Below are positions 54,846 to 64,000 of a stretch of DNA of 64,000 nucleotides, one piece after another. Below the pieces are notes generated by a model. The model searched no databases. It was not told the DNA's origin and saw only the letters and a list, made by a program, of their open reading frames with translations. Position numbers and translations under genes: made by a program. The stretch is from contig NC_085120.1 of NCBI RefSeq assembly GCF_030269925.1, forward strand, positions 11,931,501 to 11,995,500, written 5' to 3'. Within the stretch, counting starts at the first letter, position 1, and each line of letters starts with the position of its first letter. Origin of the DNA: Bombyx mori (lineage: Eukaryota > Arthropoda > Insecta > Lepidoptera > Bombycidae).

Positions 54846-55140
54846 ATGCGACAGTGACGGTGTTCAAATCTCGCAACCATGACTTCCACGATGAAGGAAT
54901 AGATAGCATTGTGTAATAAAAATCAAACCTGCAAAAATTCAAATTTGCGTAATTACTGGTCATAGGACGTCTTGTGGTTGGGTTACCATCACCCCCTTTA
55001 TTTCTGCCGTGAAGCAGTAATGCACTTCGATTTTAAGGGCAGCCGTTGTATTGAAAACTAATACTCAGAACTCATGTATAAAGGTGGATCACAACATTTA
55101 CGTGGTTGATATCTATAGGCTTCATTATCTCAATTCATCT
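54846..55140 (+). mobile_element. old Bm1 SINE with partial head
   Basis: GATGCGACAGTGACGGTG then CTTCCACGATGAAGGAATAG, TTTGCGTAATTACTGGTC and a decayed body. Confidence 0.75.
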
Positions 55141-55305
55141 GGTTTAAGTAATTATCGACTGACTCAGAGATGAATATTGACCCCTAATTCAAAGAGAGAG
55201 TTGCGTCCTTGGCGTAATGGTTAAGAGACCCCGCGAGCACTTCGATGAATTCCGAAAAAGAGGAAAAAAAACCTTGCAACACTTAAAATAAAATATAACA
55301 ACACC

Positions 55306-55730
55306 GGCGACTTTTTGGCGGGAGGGAACGCGAGGAGTGAAGTTGTGTGATTTGTTTTATTTTGTCTATTTAGTGTTTCTTCAGGTTTAAATGTGTAATA
55401 ACGGTGGCTTATTAACTGTTTAATATCTGTGAAAGTGCACAAATGTGGGAAAATGAAACAAAGCCGCCGGACGTCACTTCTCGGGATCCTCCAAAAAGTC
55501 CAATGAAAAAGTCTCAGTAAACGACCACCATTTTACTGAGATTATATTTCATCCCATATCATCTCATCTCATTCCATTTGATTTCATCCCGGTTGATTAA
55601 TGTCTCAAATTAATCATCTTCATTTCATTTCATCATTTCTCATAAAAATAAGAATATAAATTAAAATAGGACATGACTTAAAAGTAAGTAAGTAAGGTAA
55701 CTAATACCAGGTCATAAGATCCCTTAAAAA
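55306..55730. repeat. unclassified repeat, partner at 34044
   Basis: Shares GAAGTTGTGTGATTTG, TTAGTGTTTCTTCAGG and GGGATCCTCCAA with the other copy, and has longer ATTTCAT-type runs. Confidence 0.75.
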
Positions 55731-56187
55731 TCTATTATATCTGTCTAAAATACAAAAAAAAAAACAATTGGAATAGATTTGTTTATTTCAATTTTCCAAA
55801 TAAATTCAATACACAATCGTATTATTTATTACACATTCAATTACGTTGGTTTCTTTTCATTGATTTCATTTAATAAAATATAACTATGCGCTACGCATTA
55901 ATAATAATTATAACACACGAGAATACATGTCCCAGAGTTCAACATTAGATAAATTTTTATTATGTTAATATAATATAATATTATGTATTTAATAACACTA
56001 AGCTATTTAGCACGTCTATATACTAAGTATTTATAATTGTAAAAACTAATTAATGCAGTACGCAGCGTGGTACGGTAAGGATTCCCGGGACATTTGTAAA
56101 GATGAAATGCCGTTTGGAAACCTGTGGAACGATAAAGAGAATGTTAAAACATCTTTTCAATTCTATGAGGGTGTTAAGAAATGTTCC
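55731..56187. other. no supported feature
   Basis: AT-rich. The plus-strand frame from 56053 (MQYAAWYGKDSRD) looks mildly coding but has no splice context, and it runs into the Bm1. Confidence 0.4.
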
Positions 56188-56431
56188 ATTTTTTTATTGC
56201 ATAGATGTGTGGACGAGCTCACAGCCCACCTGGTGTTAAGTGGTTACTAGAACCCAGAGACATCTACGACGCAAATGCGCCGCACACCTTGAGATATAAG
56301 TTCTAAGGTCTCAAGTATAGTTACAACGGCTGCCCCGCCCTTCAAACCGAAACGCATTACTGCTTCACGGCAGAAATAGGCGGGGCGGTGGTACCTACCC
56401 GCGCGGACTCACAAGAGGTCCTATCACCAGT
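56188..56431 (-). mobile_element. Bm1 SINE, body and tail
   Basis: TTTTTTTATTGCATAGATGTG to GTCCTATCACCAGTAA. Confidence 0.9.
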
Positions 56432-56605
56432 AAACAATAATTGTTCAAATTGGGGGTATTTTTTAAATGAAAATGGGACCTGCTTGTGGTGACATCTATC
56501 GGGTCTAATGTCGACCCCACCTCAGAGTCCAGTGATAATACCTACAAATTTAGGTACAGAAGAATTATCCACGTACCATTACCTCTGATATGTTTCTCTA
56601 TAATA

Positions 56606-56883
56606 TCTATACTAATATTATAAAGCTAAAGAGTTTGTTTGTTTGAACGCGCTAATCTCAGGAACTACTGGTCCGATTTGAAAAATTCTTTCAGTGTTAG
56701 ATAGCCCCTTTTATTGGGGAAGGCTATAGGATATAAATCACCATGAGACCGGTACAAATGGAAGAGCCACCAATAAACTGTTTCAAAATATTTTCGCTTT
56801 CTACGTAAACGAAGTGGGGGGTAAAATTTAGCGTTATGCCAAAGTAACTATTCCACGCGGACGGAGTCACGGGCAAAAGCTAG
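56606..56883 (+). mobile_element. non-autonomous Helitron, third type
   Basis: TCTATACTAATATTATAAAG start, GGGCAAAAGCTAG end before T. The interior differs from the 4771 and 17972 copies. It lies about 80 bp beyond the stop codon of the large gene, so it may supply part of its 3' UTR. Confidence 0.8.
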
Positions 56884-56962
56884 TAATAGTATATGCGCCT
56901 GGTACTATGAGTACGGGTACGGCATACGGGTAATGGGTACGCACCTTTGTACCTAGCACCAG

Positions 56963-59900
56963 TTATTTGGTCATGCCCTGTTTGGCTCTCCGCTCCCACT
57001 CGGCTCGCATCTGCAGGATCCCCTTGAACTGCGGAGACGCATCAGCTTCGCTCTCAGCACCGCCCCTCCCTTTCGCACTCTCGTCCCTCGCTACATCCCC
57101 GTCCTTCTCTATCACAGCACTCTCTCGCCTCTCCCTCTCGGCTGACAATCTGTATTTGTCCTCGTTCCTTTGCCACGGCCTCTTCGTGAGGGTGTCGGCC
57201 TTGTACGCGATGACGTCACTCTTGGTGATGCTCTTGATGTCCTCCCTGTCGTTGGCGGAGTCCGGGAAGGTGCGGTTCCGCAGGCGCTTCTCCGGCGTGG
57301 AGTCGGACACTTCCTTCTTGTAGCGGTTGAGTTCGTTCCTGCAGACGGGCGCGCTGTCCCGCTTGGCGACGCTGGCGATGCTGACGCTGCGCTGGTAGTG
57401 GGCGCCGAACTGGCTGACCCTGGCCGCGATGCCGCCCGCCCTCTTGTCGTCCTTGACTGCCTCCTCGTTCTCTTTGTCGCTGTCCCGGGATTTTATGGAA
57501 GCGTTAAATTCGTTCTTCAGCGTTTTGGTTTTAGTGGCGTTGTCGTTTTCTTCTTTGCACTTGGCGATGTCCTGGGCGATGCTGTCGGCCTCCGTGTCTT
57601 TGATCTTCAAGGATCTGCGAGCGAACACCTTCATTAGTTCGGGCTCGTCGTCTTTCCTGTCGCCTCTGATGTCTTTGGACGGCACCGGCTTCTTTCGGTA
57701 CACGACCCCGTCGTCGGGTCTATCGACTTTACTCTCCAGACTATCTGTGCTTTGTATGGAGCTTTTGCTGCCATAACTGGAATGTGACTTTTGATCTACG
57801 GATATATTATCGTAGATCTTTTCCGTGCTTCCTTCGGTGCTGAGAGAGTTGGTTCTGGGTTTTTCTGGCTTGTCTTGGAGTTCGACGCTCCCCGCTTTTC
57901 TTTTGAAGAAAGCTTTAGGAGTGGAGGGGCTCTGCGGCGCCGGAGAATGTTTTTCGATAGATTTTCTCGACAAGGCAGGCGATAGTTTAACATCGATGTG
58001 AGAGTTCTCAATGATGCTCTCGACTGCCTTCGCTACGAACGAGTCTTTTCTTAACGGAATGTTCGATTTAGGTTCTGCTGCTGGGAAGCAGTCTTGGTCT
58101 TTCTCCATTTGGGGGCTGTCCGGCTTTTTTGGTGTAACGTTCGCGGTCAAAACGACGTTAGTACTCTGCTTAACAACATCCACTTTGTTTAACTGTATGT
58201 TGAAGAATTCTGGCACACCAGGCTTAATTTCTTTTGAAGTCCTCTCATCTGTCTTGATAGCCTTTGTTATGTCTGCATTTTTGACTGGAGATTGTTCTTT
58301 GTTAATGTGGGTGACCGATATGAACGTTTCCGGTTCCAATTTAACTTCCTTTTGAGGCTTACTCCCTTGACTCAGAGCGCTTTCGACCGAAATGGTCTTG
58401 CGTCTATCTTCTACTGGTCTCTCGGAGCTGCTCTTAATGCTGTCTAAGGAGCTGGATTTGAGTATCGGCGATAGAATTGGTTTAGGAGAACTAATGATGT
58501 CGTCAATTTTAGCTTCGATTTGAGATATGTCACTGTCTCTCTTGTGGTCCATGGTGATGTGGATGCTGTTTGTGAATAATTGTTTGTCTTCATTGGCGTC
58601 GGTTTTGAGGCTGTCCAAGTAGCTGCTGTCGGTGCTCGGCAGACTGTCGTAGTTGGCATCAGCGGTATCTTGGAGCAAGCCGTAGTTTCTGGTCGAGCCT
58701 CTTTTGGCGACGTCGTTTCTCTCGGTGACGTTTCTCCTGTAATTAACCTCCCAGCTCTCAAGGAACGGCTCGGATATGCCGACGACGGCGGGCAGACTCG
58801 GCAATTGATTCTCTTGGGAACTGATCGAGGAGCACTCGGAAGCGTAGCGGAAGCTGTGCGACTTCCCGATGCTGCTTCTGGTTTCGACGTATTCGTCGCC
58901 GAGAGACCTGATGCCCGAGGACACGTAGGACTCCTCGGTCCTGGCGGCGTGGCGCACAGACTCACGTTTGCACTTGATAATGTTCTCGACGACTTCAGAA
59001 ACATGTTCCGATGATCTTTGCTTTATCGCTTCCGAACTCTGTTGTCTGCTCTTCGGGGGCGAAGAAGACATCACGTTTGTATTAAAATAAGGCAAATTCT
59101 TCGGCATGCTGCTGCTAAACATGTAGTCTGATGGAGTGTTCTTGATGCGCGTCGCTCTGATCGGAGGCTCCTCGTCCGAGATGACTAGAGTAGGAGACAT
59201 CATCTCTTCTTCAACGCGACTCGCCGTCTCGTTGCTAATAAATGCTTTAGATGTGACAGGTTCGACTAGCTTTTGAACTGATACTGGTCTTTTAGATGTG
59301 TCGTGCTGTAAATTGAATGAACCTTTTTTATCATCGAAGGTTTCCTTGGAGGGAATCCGCTTGCAACGTTCAGGTCTTTCAATTAACTCTTCGCGTCTGC
59401 TGAACCGGTTCTTGATCTCCATGTTCAGCATTCGGTCTGTTTCTTCGGCTATTTTGAGATCTGTAATGTTGTAGTCGAGTCCCGGGACCTTGGCGGCGCT
59501 GTACACGTCCTTGTAGGCGCTATCTTGGACGTAAGAGCCCTTTGTGTCTAGACGTTTGTGCATCTGGTTTGCAAACACTCTCTGTCCTGCAGATATAGAC
59601 TTCTGAGAGCGCTCGGGTGGGACAGGTTTGTGCCCCGCTGCTTCAGGTAATCTCTCAGAATCTACACTTTTATATTTTGGGGGTTCTCTGTCTGTTTTCG
59701 ACTTTTTCACTTCGAGTTGACTCTCTCCGTCTATTTGGTCTTTTTTGGATTTCTTTCCGCTCTTCCGCAGCAGTAATCTGCTGAAGAACGATTCCTCTTT
59801 CTTCGAGGACTTAATGTTTTCGTTCTCTGTCTTTTTCTCAGATTTAGACTTCTTCTCGTGGCAAGACTCTTCGGCGTATTTGTTGTCCGATCTGTACTGA

Positions 59901-60201
59901 AGCATTCGGTCTTCGGAGCGGTAGCTGTGTATTTCTTTTTTAGGGGAATTTTCTCTTAGATTCGTGCCTTGGGAACTGGACTGACTGCGTTTTATGGATG
60001 ACCTCGGGGTGTTGGACTCCGCGATGCTCAACTTGGCCGGGGACTGGCCGAGCTGACTGAGTGCTAGACCAGGAGGGAGGGAGGATGATTTCAACTTGGT
60101 ATCAGTTGGTGTCTCTAATACTCTTTGTAGTTCACGATTGACTTGATGGTGCTGCTCTTTTACGATCTTATGATGTTTCGTTGACGATGAAGAGAATGAT
60201 T
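56963..60201 (-). CDS. terminal exon of a large Ser/Lys/Glu-rich protein
   Basis: 3239 bp of continuous coding from acceptor TTTCATTTCAG|AATCATTC (60202/60201) to TAA at 56963-56965, entered in phase 1, about 1079 residues. The protein is hydrophilic and low-complexity, with no membrane segment, so probably a cytoplasmic scaffold or cytoskeletal regulator. Visible points: a basic patch FFSRLLLRKSGKKSKK (about residue 140); PYFNTNV near 380; GVPEFFNIQL near 665 and DEPELMKVFARRSLK near 850, which share a PE-[FL]-x-[NK]-[IV] pattern; short predicted helices with many Glu/Lys; and the end QFKGILQMRAEWERRAKQ. GC content is higher than in the flanks, and codon third positions favour G/C. Long antisense frames (57170-57637, 58580-59014) are shadows. 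I do not recognise the family with confidence; an actin-capping regulator type is one hypothesis. Confidence 0.9.
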
Positions 60202-60281
60202 CTGAAATGAAAGAAATATATTTAATTAAAGACCCCATTAAGAGTGCGTTATGAAATCATGAGACGGCATCTCTTACTAAC

Positions 60282-60381
60282 CGGTGACAATTTCGGATGT
60301 TTTGATGGCGACTTCGGGAGTAACGCTTCGTATCATTTCTTCGTTCAATTCGGGCGTTATCGGCAAGGCTGATGCGGCAAT
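60282..60381 (-). CDS. 100-bp coding exon upstream of the terminal exon
   Basis: Bounded by acceptor GATTTCCAG (60382-60383) and donor CACCG|GTTAGTAAG (60281). It enters in phase 0 and leaves in phase 1, matching the phase-1 acceptor of the terminal exon; the joining codon is GAA. It encodes IAASALPITPELNEEM and on to TSEIVT. The intron to the terminal exon is only 80 bp. Confidence 0.85.
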
Positions 60382-60679
60382 CTGGAAATCGATAACGTTA
60401 TTTTGTTAACGCAGCGGCAATAGATACAACGCACTTGGAATTGTTATATATCTGGACTTGAGATTTCAGTGAAGTCAAAAGATGCGATTGTTTTTGAAAA
60501 ACCAGTTGGCGTGTGTGTTATTCTGAATCAGTAATCATTATAGGATAGCGGGGTCAGAGAACAATGTTCTTAACCAATTGCAACCGCACGTGTTTCTTGC
60601 GACACACACAGCTCGATAGTTCTGTTGGTGGCGAAAATTTACACAATAATACCAATAATAAAATACAGATACATTAATT

Positions 60680-60928
60680 TGATAATAGCCTTGAGAGGCT
60701 ATTTCAGCGTAACCTTAACTAGTAGCTGAGCTCACAGGGCTCAAACCTGACGACGATGCTAACACGAACTCTAGCAAGAGCCGTGCTTCGCAGAATCTAC
60801 CACCGGATCGGAAACTCGACCCACTGAGAAGATCCGGCGAGAAACTCAGTGGGCTGTGTCTGTGGGTTAATTTACTCCTCGAGCCCTTCGTCGCCAGCGA
60901 CGGGTTCGACGAGAACGATGACCGGAAG
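60680..60928 (-). mobile_element. Jockey-like LINE 3' end in an intron
   Basis: GATAATAGCCTTGAGAGGC to TCGACGAGAACGATGACCGG, in the same transcriptional direction as the host gene. Confidence 0.9.
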
Positions 60929-61027
60929 GATCCACATCGTCAGCCTGGCAGATGCGTGCACAGTTAATGTTTCTAGGAGGAAAATCGTTTGGATATTTAA
61001 GTTGCGGCAGATAAATGAAATAGTTAC

Positions 61028-61140
61028 GGCATTGTTTTTGTTGCGTCTGGGCGGGCCGTGCGTGCGTCGCGGTCGGACGGCCATCTTGTGACGCGCGGCG
61101 GAGTGCGACAGTGGCGCCACGCCGGTCGGAGGCTCCGATG
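61028..61140 (-). promoter_or_regulatory. candidate alternative promoter and first exon
   Basis: A GC- and CpG-rich patch of about 110 bp. On the minus strand GCGTCACAAGATGGCCGTC gives ATG at 61084 in a strong start context; AAGATGGC is also a YY1/Pho-like core. The frame MAVRPRRTHGPPRRNKNNA is 19 codons to a possible donor GCC|GTAACT at 61027. That is phase 0, exactly what exon 60282-60381 needs. The donor is not optimal. It would yield a shorter isoform lacking exon 61900-62041. Confidence 0.5.
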
Positions 61141-61249
61141 TGTCTAGAAAACGTTAAAGAAACAAGCGGTAATTAATTTTCAAACCTATAATCACCCTCA
61201 TAGATAATACACATAAATTAGTCATAGATAAGCAGCTCAAGCACTGAAC

Positions 61250-61333
61250 TATGTATACTTGAGACCTTAGAACTTATATCTCAAGGTGGGTCGCACATTT
61301 ACGTTGTAGATGTCTATGGGCTCCATTAACCAC
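61250..61333 (+). mobile_element. Bm1 SINE fragment
   Basis: TTGAGACCTTAGAACTTATA to GATGTCTATGGGCTCC only. Confidence 0.8.
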
Positions 61334-61520
61334 AATAATTGAACGCTTTAACTTTAACAACATATAAGCTTAGGGGCATCCGCTACAAGATGTCGCTAGT
61401 TTCCATACAAAAAAAAATATTGGTCTCAAAGTATCGCAGTTTCAGGGCCCTGATCACCCTTTTTAATTGTACTAGTCAGGAAAACATATTGACAAACAAA
61501 ACAAAAATATTAGTATTTTA

Positions 61521-61691
61521 CTGGTGTTAAGACGTCTTGTGAGTCTACCCGCGCAGACTCACCGCTCTGCTTGTTTCTGCCGTGAAGCAGTAATGCCTTT
61601 CGGTTTGAAGAGTGGGGCAGCCGTTGTAACTATACTGAGACCTTAGAACTCTTGTCTGAAGGTTGGTGCCAGCATTTACGTTATAGATGTC
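61521..61691 (+). mobile_element. Bm1 SINE, 3'-truncated
   Basis: ACTGGTGTTAAGACGTCTTG to ACGTTATAGATGTC, where the poly-T of the next copy begins. Confidence 0.85.
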
Positions 61692-61844
61692 TTTTTTTTT
61701 TATTGCTTATTGGACGAGCTCACGGTGAACATTTGTTAAGTGCGTATATCATTAGAAAATTTGGTACCTGCCGGTGGGTTTCGAACACCGGTGCATTGTT
61801 CAACACGAATACACCGGACGTCTTATCCTTTAGGCCACGACGAC
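61692..61844 (-). mobile_element. Bm1 SINE, tail joined to head
   Basis: TTTTTTTATTGCTTATTGG then GAGCTCACGGTGAACATTTG: nearly the whole body is deleted. The tRNA-like head (ending GGCCACGACGAC) is kept. Confidence 0.85.
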
Positions 61845-61899
61845 ATCAATTTGATTTTTCTAACTTTTCTAACTTATGTTTTGTCTGAATTCCACTCAC

Positions 61900-62041
61900 T
61901 GTAAAAATCGAAGTGGTCGCTCCTGGAGTGCTCGTGCGAATGGTGATGTCCGCTGCTGCTGTCCTCGTCCATCTCGGACGAGCCCACGCTGAGCAAGGAA
62001 CCATCGCTGCAGGACGACTGTGATATGCCAGCCAGGTGTCG
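61900..62041 (-). CDS. upstream coding exon, alternative to 60282-60381
   Basis: 142 bp between acceptor TTCACCCACAG (62042-62043) and donor TACA|GTGAGT (61899). It enters in phase 0 and leaves in phase 1. It encodes RHLAGISQSSCSDGSLLS, an acidic stretch (SSEMDEDSSSG) and a His/Ser run (HHHSHEHSRS) ending DFY. Because its exit phase equals that of exon 60282-60381, it can join the terminal exon directly but cannot join exon 60282-60381 in frame. It belongs to the minus-strand gene by position and phase; further exons must lie beyond the window or remain unrecognised. Confidence 0.75.
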
Positions 62042-62081
62042 CTGTGGGTGAAGGAAAAACATATTTAGTAGCCAATCACAA

Positions 62082-62262
62082 CGTCCACTGAGTTTCTCGC
62101 CGGATCTTCTCAGTGGGTCGTGTTTACGATCCGGTGGTAAATTCTGCGAAGCAAGGCTCTTGTTAGGGTACGTGTTAGCAACACTCCGGTTTGAGCCCCG
62201 TGAGCTCACCTACATGTTAGGGCGAAGCTGATATAGCCTCTTAAGACTATCAGCATAGGTAG
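62082..62262 (+). mobile_element. Jockey-like LINE 3' end
   Basis: CCACTGAGTTTCTCGCCGG to CTATCAGCATAGGTAGGAAA; sits about 40 bp upstream of exon 61900-62041, close to its branch-point region. Confidence 0.9.
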
Positions 62263-62357
62263 GAAATTGAATTGAAAATGACATTAAAGTATACGTAATC
62301 TGAAATGTGTTTATGGATATTCATGAGTAACTTCTAATTAAGGATTTCGACTTTATT

Positions 62358-62413
62358 ATGTCTATCGGTTCTGGTAGCCAATAATAGGTGGCGCATATAA
62401 GGCAATAAATAAA
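62358..62413 (+). mobile_element. Bm1-like tail remnant
   Basis: TGTCTATCGGTTCTGGTAGCC and AAGGCAATAAATAAAAAGG. Confidence 0.4.
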
Positions 62414-62505
62414 AAGGTAATGTAATAATAATACACAAGATATGGAATTTTAATTTCACGAACGTATTCATCAACGCAGATTTATTTGATAGTTTGGAGG
62501 GCAAT

Positions 62506-62674
62506 GTGCTTTATGCGAGTTTTTTAACGTTCTCGATGGCGTAAACGTTAACTCAATTTTGTATGAAGTTGGAACGTTTGCCTATGTTGGTCGCTAGGGG
62601 CGCTGTTCCAACTGCATACATATTTGAGCTAACTTTTACGCTATCGAGAACGTTAAAAAACTCGCACTAAGCAC
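62506..62674. repeat. 170-bp hairpin repeat, copy 3
   Basis: Left arm GTGCTTTATGCGAG (one change) and right arm CTCGCACTAAGCAC. Centre TGGTCGCTAGGGGCGC. Same orientation as copy 2. Confidence 0.85.
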
Positions 62675-63272
62675 ACTGATTTTGGGATTATTTGTGAAAT
62701 AAATGCAAGATAAAGTGTTACACGATTAGATTTTGTTGGAAGATCTTACATGATATAGTAGCGCAAAACAGAAGATAAGACCATACGGAAGAGCCTGGCG
62801 AACACTAATACTCATATTTATCGATCATCCTTACTAGTAGTGGTTCCAACTCTTATTTTAACAACATAAGCCCACCATCCTATTCTAATTTGTCAGTCTC
62901 AATTCAAATCAGATTAAAAATTAAAATGAAATACACAAATTAAATTAGAGACGTTAATGTCAAATTCGCTACATAAAAACTTTTTCTAGTGAGCATTTTA
63001 AATCTAAAATGGTACTGATGTATTATAAATATTTGTGTGTGTGTTATTAGAAGTGTAGTATTTCTATAATTTGAATATAAAAATTATAATTCGAGTAAAA
63101 GTTATCTTTGCAAATGCAAATTATGCGACTTATGCTCACGATATGCCACGGATAGTGAAAAATGAACAATAGAAAAAAGATAAATTGATTTTTATAAACT
63201 TTAAGAAATAACCGGCGAATCAGGTCATTTGACATCACGTGCATTCTTAAAATTTACCTTATCTATAAATAT
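62675..63272. other. no feature seen
   Basis: AT-rich unclassified sequence. Confidence 0.5.
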
Positions 63273-63626
63273 TGTTACGACGGTAAGAGTAACGCCATCT
63301 ATCGCCGAATAGCCGAACGAATATCGAAGAATCTAGTGGCACCTAGAACGCTCGAGACGTACAACGCCATCTATTGTCAGATAGCGGAAAACACAATACT
63401 CAACTTGTGTGGAATATTCTCGACTATAAAAACGTTGCAGAGATGGCACGCAGTTAGTTAGTAATCGGAACTACTCAAAGCGAAACAGCGAACGGGTCAT
63501 CTGAAGCGAAGCGGAAGAAGCGAATTGAGGATTTTGAGGTGTTCTGTGTGTGTTCTAAGTGATAAATACAGTTTTAAGTTGTACTTTGGTGGAATATTTA
63601 TTTATCCCGAACCCCAGCGCGTAACA
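63273..63626 (+). mobile_element. solo Gypsy-type LTR
   Basis: 354 bp from TGTTACGACGGTAAGAG to CCAGCGCGTAACA with ATAT duplicated on both sides (63269-63272, 63627-63630). It contains ACTATAAAAACG (TATA box at 63425-63431) and two AACGCCATCTAT words. No internal coding region adjoins, so it is a solo LTR left by LTR-LTR recombination. Orientation is from the TATA box. Confidence 0.82.
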
Positions 63627-64000
63627 ATATTCATTACAAAACATACATGCCCTTTAATATATGTACCCTCCATGTTTATTACGGTTTATTTATTACCTTT
63701 ATATTAGCACTGACATGCCGTCTCCTCGGCGGTCGTTTGACCACTGCTTCCTCTGTAGTTTTGGTCATGTACAACATCATTTTGATTGTTTTTATTGTTC
63801 ATTTAATCACTACATTTCACTATACACTAAAATATCACTTGAGTGTCAATCACTTATTGTTTATTATTTTATGCATAATTTTTATAGTTCATCTGCAACT
63901 ATAACATGTTTTTTAAATCACTATTCAAACAAACTGTTTTACTACACTTCAATATCAAAGGGTCGTTTTATAAGTATTTTTTCTAGTATTTGATCGTTAA
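63627..64000. other. no feature seen
   Basis: AT-rich; overlapping open frames (63647-63993) are low-complexity and not convincing. Confidence 0.5.

Noticed and set aside
55200..55250. tRNA-like A box (TTGGCGTAATGGTTAAGAG)
   Set aside because: No B box, anticodon arm or acceptor pairing follows within tRNA distance.
57170..57637. 155-codon plus-strand open frame (also 57429-57776, 58580-59014)
   Set aside because: These lie antisense to the large exon; its G/C-rich third positions suppress stops on the other strand. No splice sites or domains.
58444..59004. 186-codon minus-strand frame inside the large exon
   Set aside because: A +1 shadow of the real reading frame, Thr/Ser-rich by codon shift only.

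Overview
The window reads as nuclear DNA of a silkmoth (Bombyx mori or B. mandarina). The main reason is more than two dozen copies or pieces of one tRNA-headed SINE that I recognise as Bm1, spread on both strands. Other moth-type repeats accompany it: Helitrons starting TCTATACTAATAT and ending CTAGT, Jockey-like, CR1-like and RTE-like LINE 3' ends, several MITE families, and a BEL/Pao retrotransposon. The background is AT-rich. Genes are few and split by introns, and all convincing ones lie on the minus strand.

Layout. From 0.4 to 0.6 kb there is one minus-strand coding exon with an NPNY motif and a good splice donor. From 0.7 to 43.8 kb there is a dense mosaic of SINEs, LINE tails, Helitrons, hAT/mariner remnants and MITEs, many nested in one another. 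Within it, 33.31-33.46 kb looks like a GC-rich minus-strand coding exon. From 43.86 to 51.07 kb, a palindromic MITE has been split near its centre by a very young 6.9-kb BEL/Pao element (minus strand). Its 534-bp LTRs differ at one position that I can find. One reading frame covers Gag, protease, RT, RNase H and integrase, broken only by an in-frame TGA (followed by CTA) between protease and RT, and by a TAA just after the RT. From 51.1 to 56.9 kb come further repeats, including an RTE 3' end with an intact 18-bp target duplication.

From 56.96 to 62.04 kb lies the 3' part of a minus-strand gene for a large Ser/Lys/Glu-rich protein. A 3.2-kb terminal exon (56963-60201) can be entered in frame from either of two upstream exons. 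One is the 100-bp exon 60282-60381, which itself can be fed by a GC-rich candidate first exon at about 61.0-61.14 kb. The other is exon 61900-62041. The phases imply two alternative 5' ends. From 62.1 to 64 kb there are more repeats and a solo Gypsy-type LTR (63273-63626) with an ATAT duplication and a TATA box.

I found no CRISPR array, operon or bacterial-style gene cluster, and no new multi-gene system. The most interesting signals are the possible programmed readthrough site and the strand-biased GCGG motif in the BEL/Pao element, the alternative 5' exons of the large gene, and a 170-bp hairpin repeat with a conserved loop region. Boundaries of repeats are read by eye and are generally good to about 5-10 bp.
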